64,000 nt of DNA from Aradus depressus (Eukaryota > Arthropoda > Insecta > Hemiptera > Aradidae), in contig OY759225.1 of NCBI GenBank assembly GCA_963662175.1, positions 19,827,601-19,891,600 of the forward strand, read 5' to 3'. A model generated the notes under the pieces. That model saw nothing but the letters and a program-made list of their open reading frames with translations, did not search any database and was not told where the DNA came from. The position numbers and the translations under genes are program-made. Positions 1 through 10,499 of this stretch are shown here, in pieces. The first letter of the stretch is position 1, and each line of letters starts with the position of its first letter.

Positions 1-550
1 GGTAGTACACCTGGAGAACCAACCTATCTACAGCAGGTTATCAGGGCAGTGACCTCTCAGTACTACGTGTCTTGGTGTTCTTCATGAGTAGAGAGATAGA
101 TCCTCCTGAGTTACATCTCAACTAAGGGAACCACCTGCGGTAGTACATCTGGAGAACCAACCTGGCAGTGACCTCTCAGTACTACGTGTCTTGGTGTTCT
201 TCATGAGTAGAGAGATAGATCCTCCTGAGTTACATCTCGACTAAGGGAACCACCTGCGGTAGTACATCTGGAGAACCAACCTGGCAGTGACCTCTCAGTA
301 CTACGTGTCTTGGTGTTCTTCATGCCTAGAGAGATAGATCCTCCTGAGTTACATCTCAACTAAGGGAACCACCTGCGGTAGTACATCTGGAGAACCAACC
401 TGGCAGTGACCTCTCAGTACTACGTGTCTTGGTGTTCTTCATGAGTAGAGAGATAGATCCTCCTGAGTTACATCTCAACTAAGAGAACCACCTGCGGTAG
501 TACACCTGGAGAACCAACCTATCTACAGCTGGTTATCAGGGCAGTGACCG
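1..550. repeat. 119-bp tandem array
   Basis: Units begin GGTAGTACAYCTGGAGAACC at 1, 139, 258, 377 and 496. The three middle units are exactly 119 bp; the first is 138 bp because of an extra 19-bp block (ATCTACAGCAGGTTATCAGG region) that returns in the last partial unit. Units are almost identical, so the array is young or homogenised. The array starts at or before the window edge and runs directly into LINE-derived sequence. No open frame spans it. Confidence 0.95.
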
Positions 551-555
551 CTGCA

Positions 556-980
556 GGAGGTGAGCGGACAGTCCATAACAGAGCGTTGCAAGGACATTGC
601 CTAGGAATGGCAACAACGTGGGTCACGAAGTTCGGATAGCCGAACGACTTAATCATACTTTCCGGTTGTCCGAGTACGCCTCGACTCGACGTGGGCCTGA
701 CCACTGGATGTCTCAGATATTATCAGGTCACGGAGACTTAAACTCCAAACTCTTCTTCTTTAGGAGGAAGACCAACCCAAACTGTTCATTTGGGGGCACC
801 GAGACTGCAGAACATATAGCCCTTAATTGCCCGCTGTATGACCAGGTCAGGGTGGAGTTGATTCGCGGTACCGGATCATACCTGGGACTGGATCTGCGGC
901 AGCTGGTGACGGAGACGGGCTACCCAGTGTTCAGCCGGTTTGTCGGCTCCTGGCGAGAGAAGAAAAAAGCTTTGTGACGG
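556..980 (+). pseudogene. R1-like LINE, ORF2 C-terminal fragment
   Basis: An open frame to the stop at 975-977 encodes the end of a non-LTR retrotransposon ORF2. It has the motif HWMSQILSGHGDLNSKLF followed by a C-terminal zinc-knuckle-like stretch (NCSFGG...EHIALNCPLYDQVR), as seen in R1/Jockey-type ORF2 proteins. The second cysteine of the usual C-x-C pair is replaced by Phe, so the knuckle is damaged. No methionine start belongs here: this is a 5'-truncated copy, with reverse transcriptase and endonuclease missing. A related, more decayed copy lies at 22890-23225, where C-S-C is kept. Family assignment beyond 'R1-like' is an inference from motif shape. Confidence 0.75.
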
Positions 981-984
981 GCTG

Positions 985-1016
985 GGGCGACCACCGATCA
1001 TAACCGGTGGTCGCCC
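985..1016 (+). other. Perfect 12-bp hairpin after LINE stop codon
   Basis: GGGCGACCACCG (985-996) pairs perfectly with CGGTGGTCGCCC (1005-1016) around the 8-nt loop ATCATAAC. It starts 8 nt after the ORF2 stop. A 3' hairpin near the end of a LINE transcript can be the recognition structure for its reverse transcriptase, so I infer a 3'-UTR element. The strong GC stem stands out in AT-rich surroundings. Confidence 0.7.
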
Positions 1017-1480
1017 CCGGCCCGCCATAACCTCACTAATCGGATCCCGAGCTCCCTCTACAAACATAGACTGGTAATGTTGAACAAAAGCAAGAAGCAC
1101 CCGAAACAATACAGAATAATAAAAAAATAATTTAAACTAAGAGAACTCCGTACCAACGCTGGGAAATCAATCCATAATATAGTAAATTTCTTTATGGACA
1201 ATTTTTTTTAGGAAAGAAAAACGTCACAAGTACGTGGACCAAAAAAATAACAACAAAAATGAATTGAAAACAAGAAAATATAAATGTTATGAACAAAACC
1301 TCAGAATCATGCCATTACGTCACTGACAAGATTATTGTCAAAGGAATTAAATATAATTGTTACTTTTATCATCTCACTCATTATGAATAAATCTAGAGCT
1401 GATAACTGTATCTAAATAATGTTAATTCATAAGAAGTGTAACTAAAAATTCATTAGTATTATAAAAATAGGTCAGTTCGG
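1017..1480. other. AT-rich stretch, no gene seen
   Basis: This follows the LINE 3' hairpin and probably includes its tail (AATAATAAAAAAATAA near 1115-1130). The rest is simple AT-rich sequence without open frames or repeats I can place. Confidence 0.4.
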
Positions 1481-1915
1481 CAATGTACTTCCCCAGAACG
1501 AATTAATCAATTAACTTTTCGCTCCCCCCAAAACAAGTCGACTATTTGCGCTAATATTCCACAGTTGACCTACATACACATATTTTTTGTCGATATATTC
1601 ATTACTACGGCACTTAATACAGTTTTCAAGTCAAGCCTCTCCTTTAATCCCCTCTCCCCTTTGGCTGATTTGTCAAAAAAACAATAGGTGTCGTCGTTAT
1701 AGAGTTATGGATTCACATATAAAATTTCGTCTCGATACATTCATTCTATCGTGAGTTATTGTGTTCACAGATACACAGACAGACAAACATTTTTATTTTT
1801 ATTTTTGAGATCCAGAGGTTAGAAAACATGAAATTCCGTTGAAAACTCCACTTCGAGTTTTTGACCGATTACATAACTTCCCCATACACTTCGTATAGCC
1901 AAAGAAGTAAAATCA
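1480..1915 (-). repeat. Dispersed repeat family A, near full length
   Basis: This is the clearest near-complete copy of the commonest repeat in the window. One end reads GTACTTCCCCAGAACGAATT and the other ends ...TACTTCGTATAGCCAAAGAAGTAAAA, so both ends carry a CTTC/GAAG inverted motif. Internal landmarks are GTCGATACATTCATT, CCCCTCTCCCCTTTGGCTGA, AGGTGTCGTC and AACATGAAATTCCGTTG. No protein similarity is evident, and the open frames crossing it are short and not shared between copies. It is about 430 bp, so a MITE-like or SINE-like non-coding element is possible; the class is unknown. Confidence 0.8.
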
Positions 1916-2167
1916 TGGTGAAGAAAAAATTAATTACAACAGAAATTAACGAACTCGTAGTAAATTCCGTTCAATTTGCCATCACAGATTATCCAAATAA
2001 TATGAAGATGGCTGATGTAGTGAGAAGTGATTATTTCACAGGTTGTCAAATAAAATATAGTATGACCTCTCACAGATTTTTATTGGAAGTAGCTAGCCGG
2101 CTTTCGAAGTTTCCCTCATCATCAGGCAGTCTACAAAAGAAACCATCCTTAATATAATAAAGTTGTA

Positions 2168-2273
2168 AGAAGTTAAAAAAATTTGAAATAACCATACCTG
2201 ATAAAAAATTAAATAAAAAAGTTTTTAAATTTTTTTCAGGTACCTATGGTAATTTCAAAAATTTTTAACTTCT
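2168..2273. repeat. AT-rich inverted repeat
   Basis: Imperfect arms of about 42 bp face each other: AGAAGTTAAAAAAATTTGAA on the left against TTCAAAAATTTTTAACTTCT on the right, with ACCATACCTGA / TCAGGTACCTATGGT inside. It could be a small foldback MITE. Confidence 0.6.
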
Positions 2274-2369
2274 TAGTCCATTTGGTTGAAAATTAACAGT
2301 TCTCATCTGTATACACATACAAAATTGCGTGTCGATACAGTCATTAACGCGTTAACAGACACACATAAA

Positions 2370-2511
2370 TTTTTATTCATCTAGGTTAGGGGTCTATAAT
2401 GGGTACCTGGCATCATACCGGCTCGGGACCATCGCTTAGCGTCTCATTCGAAGGACGGGCATGCTTAAGTATGACGTTAAGCGATGGTCGCGAGCCTGTA
2501 CAGTGTCAATG
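2370..2511. repeat. Two SINE fragments in opposite orientation
   Basis: Bases 2370-2470 match the middle of the tRNA-derived SINE in minus orientation (GGCTCGGGACCATCGCTTAG, AAGGACGG, GCTTAAG). Bases 2471-2511 match its CGTTAAGCGATGG...CCTGTAC section in plus orientation. Together they form an imperfect hairpin, which suggests an inverted duplication or two nested truncated insertions. Confidence 0.65.
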
Positions 2512-3500
2512 TTTCTATTGTATTTAAAATGAATGTTGAATGATTCAATATTTTTACTAATAATTTAGATTTTATCGTTTTTAGATAACGTCAACTAATA
2601 AACAAACAAGAAACATTTCATTTTATAACAAGAGTATCTTTGTTGAGTAAACACGTTACTTTGAGTGTAACAGCATTCCCCAGGTGAATTCCATCCCTAT
2701 CTTTATTTATTTTATAAATTTCATAAAGGATTTATTCATAAATATATTAGTATAATACACATCGTTAGTACATTATACTGATGCCATATACAATAACTCC
2801 GACTGCTAGTACAAATCAGTCTCCACAATAGTACTATTTGTGCTAACATTATTGCTATTGGATTAGAAACTTAGCATATTACTTGGAGGGTTTAGATATC
2901 AGTTTTGCCCTAAAAGTACCTGCAGGCTCTGTACCTTAGACGAAAGGACGACCTTCTACACTTTCTGTTCCATTATCCTTTTTTGGGTATCCCCAGCAAA
3001 CATTTCTCCACAAATATCTCACTAATAAACCAGAATTCCATATTTTCAACATATTTTTTTCTATGAATTCCTAACGTTTCCACGGTGGTTATAGACCAAA
3101 AATCTCTCAATAGATCTCTTTTTATGGTTCCATCGCTATATGGAAAGCCTATTAACGAGTGTTTGTTCCTGTTTATTGTGTTGTGTTTTCAATTTCTTTA
3201 TGGCATAAATGTCAATTCAACTTTCTATAAATATATTCTAATGTTACTTTTCGTTAATTAAGTGGCTTTGATATAACTCACCATTAACTTTAATCAGAAC
3301 TGAAAGCAATTTAAGGATTTACCTCTGTTGTGTTGGGGGAAAAGTTGTTCTACTCTAAGTTAATAGTTTAGTTGATTTTAGGTTGGCATTATTTATGTGA
3401 CTTTATGAAAAGTATTACAAGTTATAACACCTTCTTTTGGTGCTAAACAAGTAAAAGAAAGAAACTTTATGCCAACGAATAACGATGGGTATGTACCCAT
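2512..3500. other. AT-rich stretch, no gene seen
   Basis: There is no convincing coding frame, tRNA-like box or repeat unit that I can match elsewhere in the window. Confidence 0.4.
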
Positions 3501-3504
3501 ACGT

Positions 3505-3830
3505 CTGCTTAGAGTTACTAACCAACCTTCTTAAAGTTACTAACTTGTGTAAAGCTACTAATCTGCTTAGAGTTACTAACCAACCTTCTTAAAGTTACTA
3601 ACTTGTGTAAAGCTACTAATCTGCTTAGAGTTACTAACCAACCTTCTTAAAGTTACTAACTTGTGTAAAGCTACTAATCTGCTTAGAGTTACTAACCAAC
3701 CTTCTTAAAGTTACTAACTTGTGTAAAGCTACTAATCTGCTTAGAGTTACTAACCAACCTTCTTAAAGTTACTAACTTGTGTAAAGCTACTAATCTGCTT
3801 AGAGTTACTAACCTGTCTAAAGTTACACTG
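3505..3830. repeat. 58-bp tandem array
   Basis: Units starting CTGCTTAGAGTTACTAACCA recur at 3505, 3563, 3621, 3679, 3737 and 3795 with an exact 58-bp period, about 5.5 copies. Each unit contains the core AGTTACTAAC in slightly varied forms. A decayed inverse-orientation piece (AGTAACTTTAAGCAGATTAG) sits at about 4089-4108, outside the array. Confidence 0.95.
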
Positions 3831-4564
3831 GGTGAAGCCCTGTTTGTATAAAACACGTTTTTTCCAAAAATATACCTTATATTTCAATTATAGTGTACTG
3901 AAAAATTGATTAATAAATAAATAAATTAAATAGATTCTTTCCCCAGGCGATTGGTATTGGTAGAACTACATATAATATAGTAGACTGGAATAGAATAATG
4001 GGAGTATGATGGACATTAAAACAATAAATTCCTACAAATCCATACACTATTTTGTGCAGCTTATATCCCTAACTAGCAAGTTACCCAGAGTAACTTTAAG
4101 CAGATTAGTAAAGGTATCTGCCCAGTTAGTAACTTTACATGATTTTAGAAGAAGTAAGTTGAAATTTATTAATGATTTTGACGTCTCCCATCTTACAGTA
4201 TTAATGGAAATATCTGTTGCTTCATGAAAATTGTTTTTTTTTATCACTTCCCATATATAAAAACCTAAGAGCCTTGGCTGGTTGTTAATATAAGTTGTTA
4301 GGATGTTTCTCTATGCCAAATCTTCATTTGGGTCAATAAAAATTCATAATTCGATTTCACTTCCGTTCATTCTCGTTTTGCCTCTCTCTTTCTCTAAGGA
4401 AATACGAATGGAACAATATTTTATGTAAATTAACCAGAATGAAATACGAAAAATACTGTAATTTAAACTCAGTAATATAAAAATCAACTCCAGTCAAGAT
4501 AATTTAAGAAAAAAATTATAACATTATTACATAAATAAGTAATAAAGAGGCATTAGTTGAACAA

Positions 4565-4690
4565 TATATATATTATTTACAACAAAACTAGTTTCGGCAA
4601 TTATCTGTCATCAGCTGGTGAATCTGTACTCATGTGTCGAGGGAACCCACACTGATCTCAATCAGTCAGCATCCAACTTGACCACCAGAT
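4565..4690 (-). mobile_element. Decayed PLE-type end with hammerhead-like core
   Basis: Minus strand carries CTGATGA (complement of 4608-4614), then GAAA, the palindrome ACTAGT and a partial stem I. Stem II no longer pairs. The arrangement and the ACTAGTT stem III match the intact pair at 42284-42448, so I take this as an older copy of the same family, probably inactive. Confidence 0.5.
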
Positions 4691-4965
4691 GAATTTATAG
4701 TATTACAAAATTTCATGTCGATACATTCATTACGTCTGTAGTTAGTAGAGTATGTTAAGCCCTTCCCCTTCCCTATGGCCGATTCGTAAGTACATAAATC
4801 AGTATGTGTCGTCCATTTCGTGAGTTATTGCGTTGAGAGTCACATAATTTTTTTTCTTAATTTTTGGAACCAAGAGTCGTAAAACATGAAATTTCGGTGA
4901 GAACTGAACATAGACTGACAGATTACATAACTTTCCGTATACTTCAGTTATTAGAGTTTTTGTGC
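4690..4965 (-). repeat. Dispersed repeat family A, partial
   Basis: It contains TTTCATGTCGATACATTCAT, CCCCTTCCCTATGGCCGATT and AACATGAAATTTCGGTGA, and the terminal CATAACTTTCCGTATACTTC. The left third of the element is missing. Confidence 0.75.
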
Positions 4966-5257
4966 TAAGCCCCGAAATTAAATTAAAAACAAACGTTCAA
5001 AAAAATGTGCAGGATCTACAAGGTTTTTAATGATAACATTGACTTTTATGAGTCAATATAAAATTTCCGTGTATTTTATTGCTGTAGGTAATTCCAGGGT
5101 CCCAAAAGTCATTCTTCTGTTATGTAACAGTTATGTAATACATAATCGTCATTAATACTATCTATCTTTCTTACGTATTGTCACACATCACTTCCTAAAT
5201 AAATAAGTAAGAAAATTTTCATTTTAGACTTTGAATAATAAAAGTGAGTTTAATAAA

Positions 5258-5442
5258 AACCGAGGACGATACTGGAGGGACACCCGGGAGGACAAAGAAG
5301 AGGTAGACCCCGCTTACGTTGGCTGGAGGACGACCTCAGAACGATGGATGTGAGATGGAGACGGGAGGCCGAGGATAGAGTAGAATGGTGGAAGATCGTT
5401 GCGGAGGCCCAGGTTCTAGTAGCGCCGGGGAATATAAAGTAA
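5258..5442 (+). pseudogene. RTE-like LINE, C-terminal tail
   Basis: One frame runs open to the TAA at 5440-5442 and encodes RRGRPRLRWLEDDLRTMDV followed by WRREAEDRVEWWKIVAEA. This basic RGRPRxRWxxD(V)xxDL...W...A.DR..W motif is the usual extreme C-terminus of RTE-type LINE polyproteins. The upstream reverse transcriptase is absent, so the copy is 5'-truncated. Two other tails of the same type lie at 36165-36240 and 53441-53860. Confidence 0.8.
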
Positions 5443-6214
5443 GTAGAGAATAATAAATTTTTTTTTTTTGGATAGCTTTAATTAAGAGACCATAGGTATA
5501 GCCTACAATCAGAGCGCTCTGTCCTATACAGCAAATATTGTTTATAAGAACATCTATGGGACTTTAAAAACTATATTCTTGTAACCGATAGTTTTTATAT
5601 CCTGTAATTTACTTCAAAATGCCAGAAATCCCAATTTACAACTAAAAAATAATATTTTAAGTATTAAAATAATGTTTAAGGTTTAAGATCAAACAAGAAA
5701 AAAAATATGCACGTACATATGTATATATTTAATAAATTAATTTTTGAAACTGCACATAACTTCTGAAAAAAATAATTAAAGAAAAAACTAAGAGAGAAAA
5801 AATTAATACAATGTTACACACATAACAAAATCTAATGGAAATTATGTAATTACTGATTTTGTACCGAAAAATAGTCGGTAATATGAGTTTGTTTAGTTAA
5901 TCCTCCACGAAATTTTGCAAGTCAAAAAAGTATCAACAATATTGATCCCTGAAACATTTCGTTTAAAATCGGGCATTAAAATCATTTGAGATCACATGCA
6001 CAGGAAAATTTCCGTCTGAATATAAGCGATTTTTTCCCCCGGAAATCAATTCATTTTCAGTTACTAAAAGCGATATGTTCTTATTAATGGTGTTCTTATA
6101 ACCGGATTTTTCATACATTAAATTATATGAAAACCAGCCGGGAACTAGTAATTCCATTCTTTTAGGCGATATGTTTTTGTAACCGGTGTTCTTATAAATG
6201 ATTATTAGTGTATA
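5443..6214. other. AT-rich stretch, no gene seen
   Basis: It starts with the likely LINE tail (AATAATAAATTTTTTTTT). The remainder has short interrupted frames only and two similar motifs (CGATATGTTCTTATTAATGG; CGATATGTTTTTGTAACCGG) that hint at decayed repeats. Confidence 0.4.
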
Positions 6215-6693
6215 TCTTATATATAAAGCTGAAAATGTCTGTGCGTTGTAACTAATTTGTTCGTCATCGTCTGTGGAAGGTTATAGGCGTATTAGTACCT
6301 CAATATCTGGTCCATCCCAGCATCCACCCACGCAATCTTTGTAACTCAAAAACCACTGCAATGATTAATGAGGAATCTTTTTGAATAGATAAGTTTTATC
6401 TACCGGAAGGTTAAGGTCTATTTTTTAATCAACCCCTGGTCCATCCCAGCATCCACTCACGCAATCTTTGTAACTCGAAAACCATTGCAACGATTAATGA
6501 GAAATCTTTTTGAATAAATTAGTTTTAGCTCCAAAGCTAGCGTTACTACAGTTGAAGGACTATAATCCTTATTCCGTATGAATAATTGAAAATTATAACA
6601 TCATGAATGTACTGTCGAGGAACTGAATAGCCTTATAGGAGATATTGGGAGAAAAGTCAAAGTTCCCGTGGCAACGCCGGGTATTACGGCTAG
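6215..6693 (+). mobile_element. Non-autonomous Helitron
   Basis: The 5' end is TCTTATATATAAAGCTGAAA directly after a host A. The 3' end is a short hairpin, CCCGTGGCAACGCCGGG, then TATTACGGCTAG directly before a host T. TC...CTAG between A and T, with a GC hairpin about 10 nt from the 3' end, is the Helitron signature. There is no Rep/helicase coding. The element contains an internal near-duplication (two copies of CTGGTCCATCCCAGCATCCA). It is a close relative of 16333-16862 but lacks about 50 bp near the 5' end. Confidence 0.85.
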
Positions 6694-6769
6694 TCTCGTA
6701 TATTGCCCACCCTATACTATGCTAAGAAGTCAGAATGATGGGTCAAAAACACACTGACAGGCTTTTTTT

Positions 6770-6882
6770 TTTGATTGTGAAGATTGGAAAACATGAAATT
6801 TCCTTAACTCCGCAACGATTCCACAATTTCCCTTATACTTCGTATAGCTGGTGAAGTAAAAATATGTTGAAATGAACCATCT
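6770..6882 (-). repeat. Dispersed repeat family A, terminal fragment
   Basis: It retains the AACATGAAATTTCC block and the terminal CCCTTATACTTCGTATAGCT...GAAGTAAAA. Confidence 0.7.
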
Positions 6883-7251
6883 CAACCTGCCCTATGTTGA
6901 AATGGTGGCAACATGAACATGAAACTGTTTGAAACGTCAAAGTGAAACATCAGACAGACAGACGCGCTTCTGAAATCTGACAGAACGCCCGGGGGCAATG
7001 TAGAGTCTGATAAGTGAGCGAGTGAATGAAATATTTTCACAGAGTCAAAAGGAGGGGAGAGCACTGTCTGTTTGTGATGGGAAGCCCAAACACAAATAAG
7101 GATAATATTTTAGGTTTACCAAGGTTTACCTTGGCCCCGGAAAAAAAAAAAAATACACACATTCAAATTATTAAATGGACTATATTTGAGTAGGTGATTT
7201 CCAAAACCAGCCATTTCTCATGTTGAGTGCAAAAAGTAGCTATTAGAAAAC

Positions 7252-8207
7252 TTAACCCTCTAATGGTAAGGTGAACTTTTGTAACGCATACGGTAAGATG
7301 GGGTCTGTATGGACCCCACGTGTATTTCTTATAATTTCGGGTTTACTTAAAGCACTTACATCAAGAATCATAATTAATGGTCTTAGTTGACGTCAACCCA
7401 TGAAAAAAAATAGGTTATTAGAAGAAAAAAAAAACTAATTGATAATGGGTCGTGGTTTTGTCGTGACAAAGCTTGTAGAGAACGTAAACGTCACCCTTGG
7501 TCATGTTATAGAAATTGTACAAACTCAGGTTTGTTTGTTTGATGAAATCAATAACACCGTTTTGTTCTTATCGAGCATCTTATCGTATTGGTATAAAAAA
7601 GTGCTAGTTGATGCTGGGGCGCGAGCTAGCATCTTAGGAGAAATCTGTGGTTTGTTTTTCCGTAATGTTTCTACATATATAAGTTTATTTTTCTGGAGCT
7701 CTCCAGTTAATTCGTAGGAGGAGAACCAGTTATCTGCTGTTATATTTCTATTGGTCCTTTTCCACGAATTGGTGAGTCGCAGTACGTATTGAGCCGGCAT
7801 AGGTAAATCTCTCTTCATTTTTTCAATTTCTTTGTCGACATAGGGTATTCCTCCCAAAAAAATAAAATTGTATTATTATATTATTTTATTACAGAAAACA
7901 AATTAGTTTTCTACATAACAAATATAAATCCCGAAATGAAAATTTTGGGTAAGTGAAGGTAAAAAAATATACGCAAACGGTAAGGTGGGGTCTGCGGCGA
8001 CCCCAAAGTCGAACACGTGAATTGCAAACGAGATTGAGAAGAAGGGGTAGCTTAGCTGAGACTTGCGGTCGGTCTGGATGCTAGACGAAGACTGCGAGAT
8101 AGGATACCTTTTGGTTTTGTGACCTTGAGACGAGTTCCCTAGAAGGTACGTAAAATAAACAACGTTTGGGGTCCAAAAATACCCCCACCTTACCATTTGA
8201 GGGTTAA
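7252..8207 (-). mobile_element. Defective piggyBac-like transposon
   Basis: TTAA lies at both edges (7252-7255 and 8204-8207), followed by inverted termini CCCTCTAATGGTAAGGTG and, on the other side, CCCTCAAATGGTAAGGTG. TTAA target duplication with CCC-starting ends is diagnostic of the piggyBac superfamily. Subterminal repeats ACGCATACGGTAAGATGGGG and ACGCAAACGGTAAGGTGGGG lie inside both ends. It encloses the transposase remnant at 7525-7857 and must be younger than the surrounding inverted-repeat element. Confidence 0.88.
7525..7857 (-). pseudogene. piggyBac-like transposase fragment
   Basis: The minus-strand frame of about 110 codons contains NITADNWFSSYELTGELQKN followed by LIYVETLRKNKPQIS. 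NxTxDNWFxSxxL...TxxGTxRxNK is the conserved block around the second catalytic Asp of the piggyBac DDE domain. The first and third catalytic acidic residues lie outside the fragment, so it cannot be active. The upstream part (VPMPAQYVLRLTNSW-like region) sits where the domain precedes this motif. Confidence 0.85.
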
Positions 8208-8399
8208 ATAAAAAATAGCAAATTTTCTAGCCACAATATATTTGGCAACGTTTGAAGATGAGAGATAAAGTTATTACCCATCCATGAAAAAAAAAAAATC
8301 GGAACTTCAACATTAAAACTGTTAATTTTTATCAGTTTTTGGTGATTATCCCAAAAGTTGTTTACGGACAAATGGCTCGTTTTGGAAATCGCCTACTCA

Positions 8400-9140
8400 T
8401 TTATTAGTATAAAAAAAATCCAAGAAGAAACTAAATTAGTGAATAATAATATGAATGCATTTTGTTTTAAAACAACGCATGAATAAAAAACAAAACACGA
8501 CCATCAGCTGTTTATAATGTAGTGCAGAGGAGCCGAAGGTTGGAAGGTCTGAGTTGAGATGGAGTGCGAGTTTAGGCTTAAGGTGTGGAGAACTAAGTTG
8601 TAGGGAATTAATTGATTTTTAACTGAAATAGATGCACAAAGGAGGTACTTTAATTTATTTATATGTTTTACATGCCCTAAAATAACTTAAATTTGAAGAA
8701 TGGCCAGTATTTAGAAAAGAGACTAAAACATAAATGTAAAAATTAACTTGTAACATTTATTTTTGTAGATAATTTGATTTTTTTTTAAATCTCTTAGTTA
8801 TTAATTTTATTCTGTAGTTAAAGTAAATAAACCCAATTATTTGTTCTCGTAAATGCTATTATATTCATTTCCCCTGTTGGTTTTAAAGATAATTTAAAAA
8901 CCTTTGGATTAAATTTAATATTTTAAATTTTAATGTAATTTTAAAATTACTTGAACTTTCTTCTAAATTGCACGTCTTGAACTTTTGATATTTTTTTAGG
9001 GCCCTTTTCGGAAAATAAAGTAGAAATCAAAATTTAGTAAAAGACCAGAGTTATAAAATTTCTACAGGAAATGTGGTAATTTATTGTTTATTTAATAATT
9101 ATTTTTCATTATTATTAATTATTATTTATATATTTATCAT
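8400..9140 (+). repeat. Dispersed repeat family B, long copy
   Basis: It aligns by eye with 15185-16095 over hundreds of bases. Shared landmarks include AATTGCACGTCTTGAACTTT, CCTTTTCGGAAAATAAAGTA, AATCAAAATTTAGTA and TTTCTACAGGAAATGTGGTA. No protein is evident. It could be an LTR or a LINE 3' end; the class is unresolved. Confidence 0.7.
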
Positions 9141-9164
9141 TAACATTATTTATTTTATCACATA

Positions 9165-9670
9165 GGAGCTCCTAAATTCTAAACTAAACTTTGTGTCGAT
9201 AAATTCATTACATCGGCAGTTATGGTTTTTTTTAATTGACCCCCCTCCTAAATTTGACCCTCATTGGGTTTTAACTTTAAAAATGAAATTTCACTGAAAT
9301 TTCATGATTTTTACCCTCTGACTCAATTTTCCTTTTTTAAATGTTTTTCTGCTTGTCTGTCTATATGTCTATGAACACGATAACTCTCAACAGAATATTC
9401 ACACGAAATTTAGTAATATGTCTAGAACCCCATAAGGACATCTTTTTAATTTTCAGACAAATTGCCCAAAGAGTTAGAGGGGGGGGGGGGGGGGGGGGGG
9501 GCTTAACACAAAGGTGATATAACTGTGAATATAGTAAATATATTGACACGAAATTTTATTTTTAAATTCAAAACCCTACAGGTGCAACACTTAATAATTT
9601 TCAGCAAAATCGGCCACAAGGGATCAAGGAGGGGTCCCCAACTCAAAAACCAATATTCACACATCAGCCA
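9165..9670. repeat. Family A pieces with 23-bp poly-G tract
   Basis: A short minus-oriented piece (GGAGCTCCTAAATTCTAAAC, GTGTCGATAAATTCATTACA) meets a longer plus-oriented piece (GAACACGATAACTCTCAACA, ATTCAAAACCC). An uninterrupted run of 23 G (9479-9501) sits where other copies have GGGGAGGGG before CTTAACAC. Confidence 0.7.
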
Positions 9671-10037
9671 TCTTCACATTAACATTTTCTATTTCTTCAA
9701 TAACCTAGTAAAATGTAGGTTATTTATTAATACATATATAATAATATTTTAAAATTAAATTTAAAAATACATAAATAATCTGAAATAAATCAAATTATCT
9801 ATAATTGAATGGAAATATTCACTGGTCATTATTGCTATCTTCGCGGGGTTTCCCAGGTTCTTATCAGACTCTGATAAGATATTGTTAATAACTAATTGGA
9901 AATAATTAAACAATATGTTCTCTACTTATATACTGATATTTCACTTATTTCTCTGGCATAGTTTTACAATTAATAATCAGAAGAGAATTATGTTAAGAAA
10001 TTTAAGTCAGGTACATCTAAAAACCATATAATTAATA

Positions 10038-10323
10038 GTTATTATGACTCATGCCAGGGATTTAACTATGAGGTCATATCGCCTACTACCAGAGCGCTCT
10101 TTCGTCACTCTGGTGGACATGAGCCCGACTCTACTGTGGGAGTCCTAAATTTTGCCTATCCTAAATTTTTATTCACCTAGGGCAGGAGTCGTTAACGAGT
10201 ACCAATCCAAAGGACGGCGTTTACTTCCTAGATTAAATAAACTAAGGGCCTCGGTCGGGTTACGAACCCATGACCTTCAGCTCAGAAGGCAAGCACGCAT
10301 ACCACTGAGCTACCGGCGCCCTC
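10038..10323 (-). mobile_element. tRNA-derived SINE with target duplication
   Basis: The minus-strand head GCGCCGGTAGCTCAGTGGTA carries the A box and GGTTCG(T)AACCC carries the B box of RNA polymerase III promoters. The 3' end is the GGGCATGAGTCATAA-type end. The flanks ATAATTAATA (10028-10037) and ATAATTAATA (10324-10333) match exactly, a 10-bp target duplication. Part of the middle, including the GGTCCCGAGCCTGTACGATG segment, is deleted. Confidence 0.88.
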
Positions 10324-10369
10324 ATAATTAATATATATTCATATGTACAACTGTATTGGACAAATTTAT

Positions 10370-10490
10370 AATCGATAATTTTATGGAATCGATGGATCGG
10401 TGATAACATGAAATTCTGTTAAATACCGCATTAAATTGTTTGCCGATTAAATAACTTCCCGTATACTATGTATATTTAAAGAAAAAAAGG
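10370..10490 (-). repeat. Dispersed repeat family A, terminal fragment
   Basis: It contains AACATGAAATTCTGTTAAAT, GATTAAATAACTTCCCGTAT and ACTATGTATA near its end. Confidence 0.65.
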
Positions 10491-10499
10491 TTGTTGGTG

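Larger units (their letters stand above)
7188..8398. mobile_element. Inverted-repeat element split by piggyBac-like insertion
   Basis: Terminal inverted repeats are GAGTAGGTGATTTCCAAAAC (7188) and the reverse complement of GTTTTGGAAATCGCCTACTC (8379-8398). ATTT flanks both sides (7184-7187, 8399-8402) and may be the target duplication. Removing the nested 7252-8207 element leaves about 260 bp with no coding, which is MITE-sized. Superfamily not recognised. Confidence 0.65.

Noticed and set aside
3505..3830. Regular repeats resembling a CRISPR array
   Set aside because: The whole 58-bp unit repeats, with no variable spacers, in a clearly eukaryotic setting; it is a minisatellite. The same holds for the 39-bp array at 40076.
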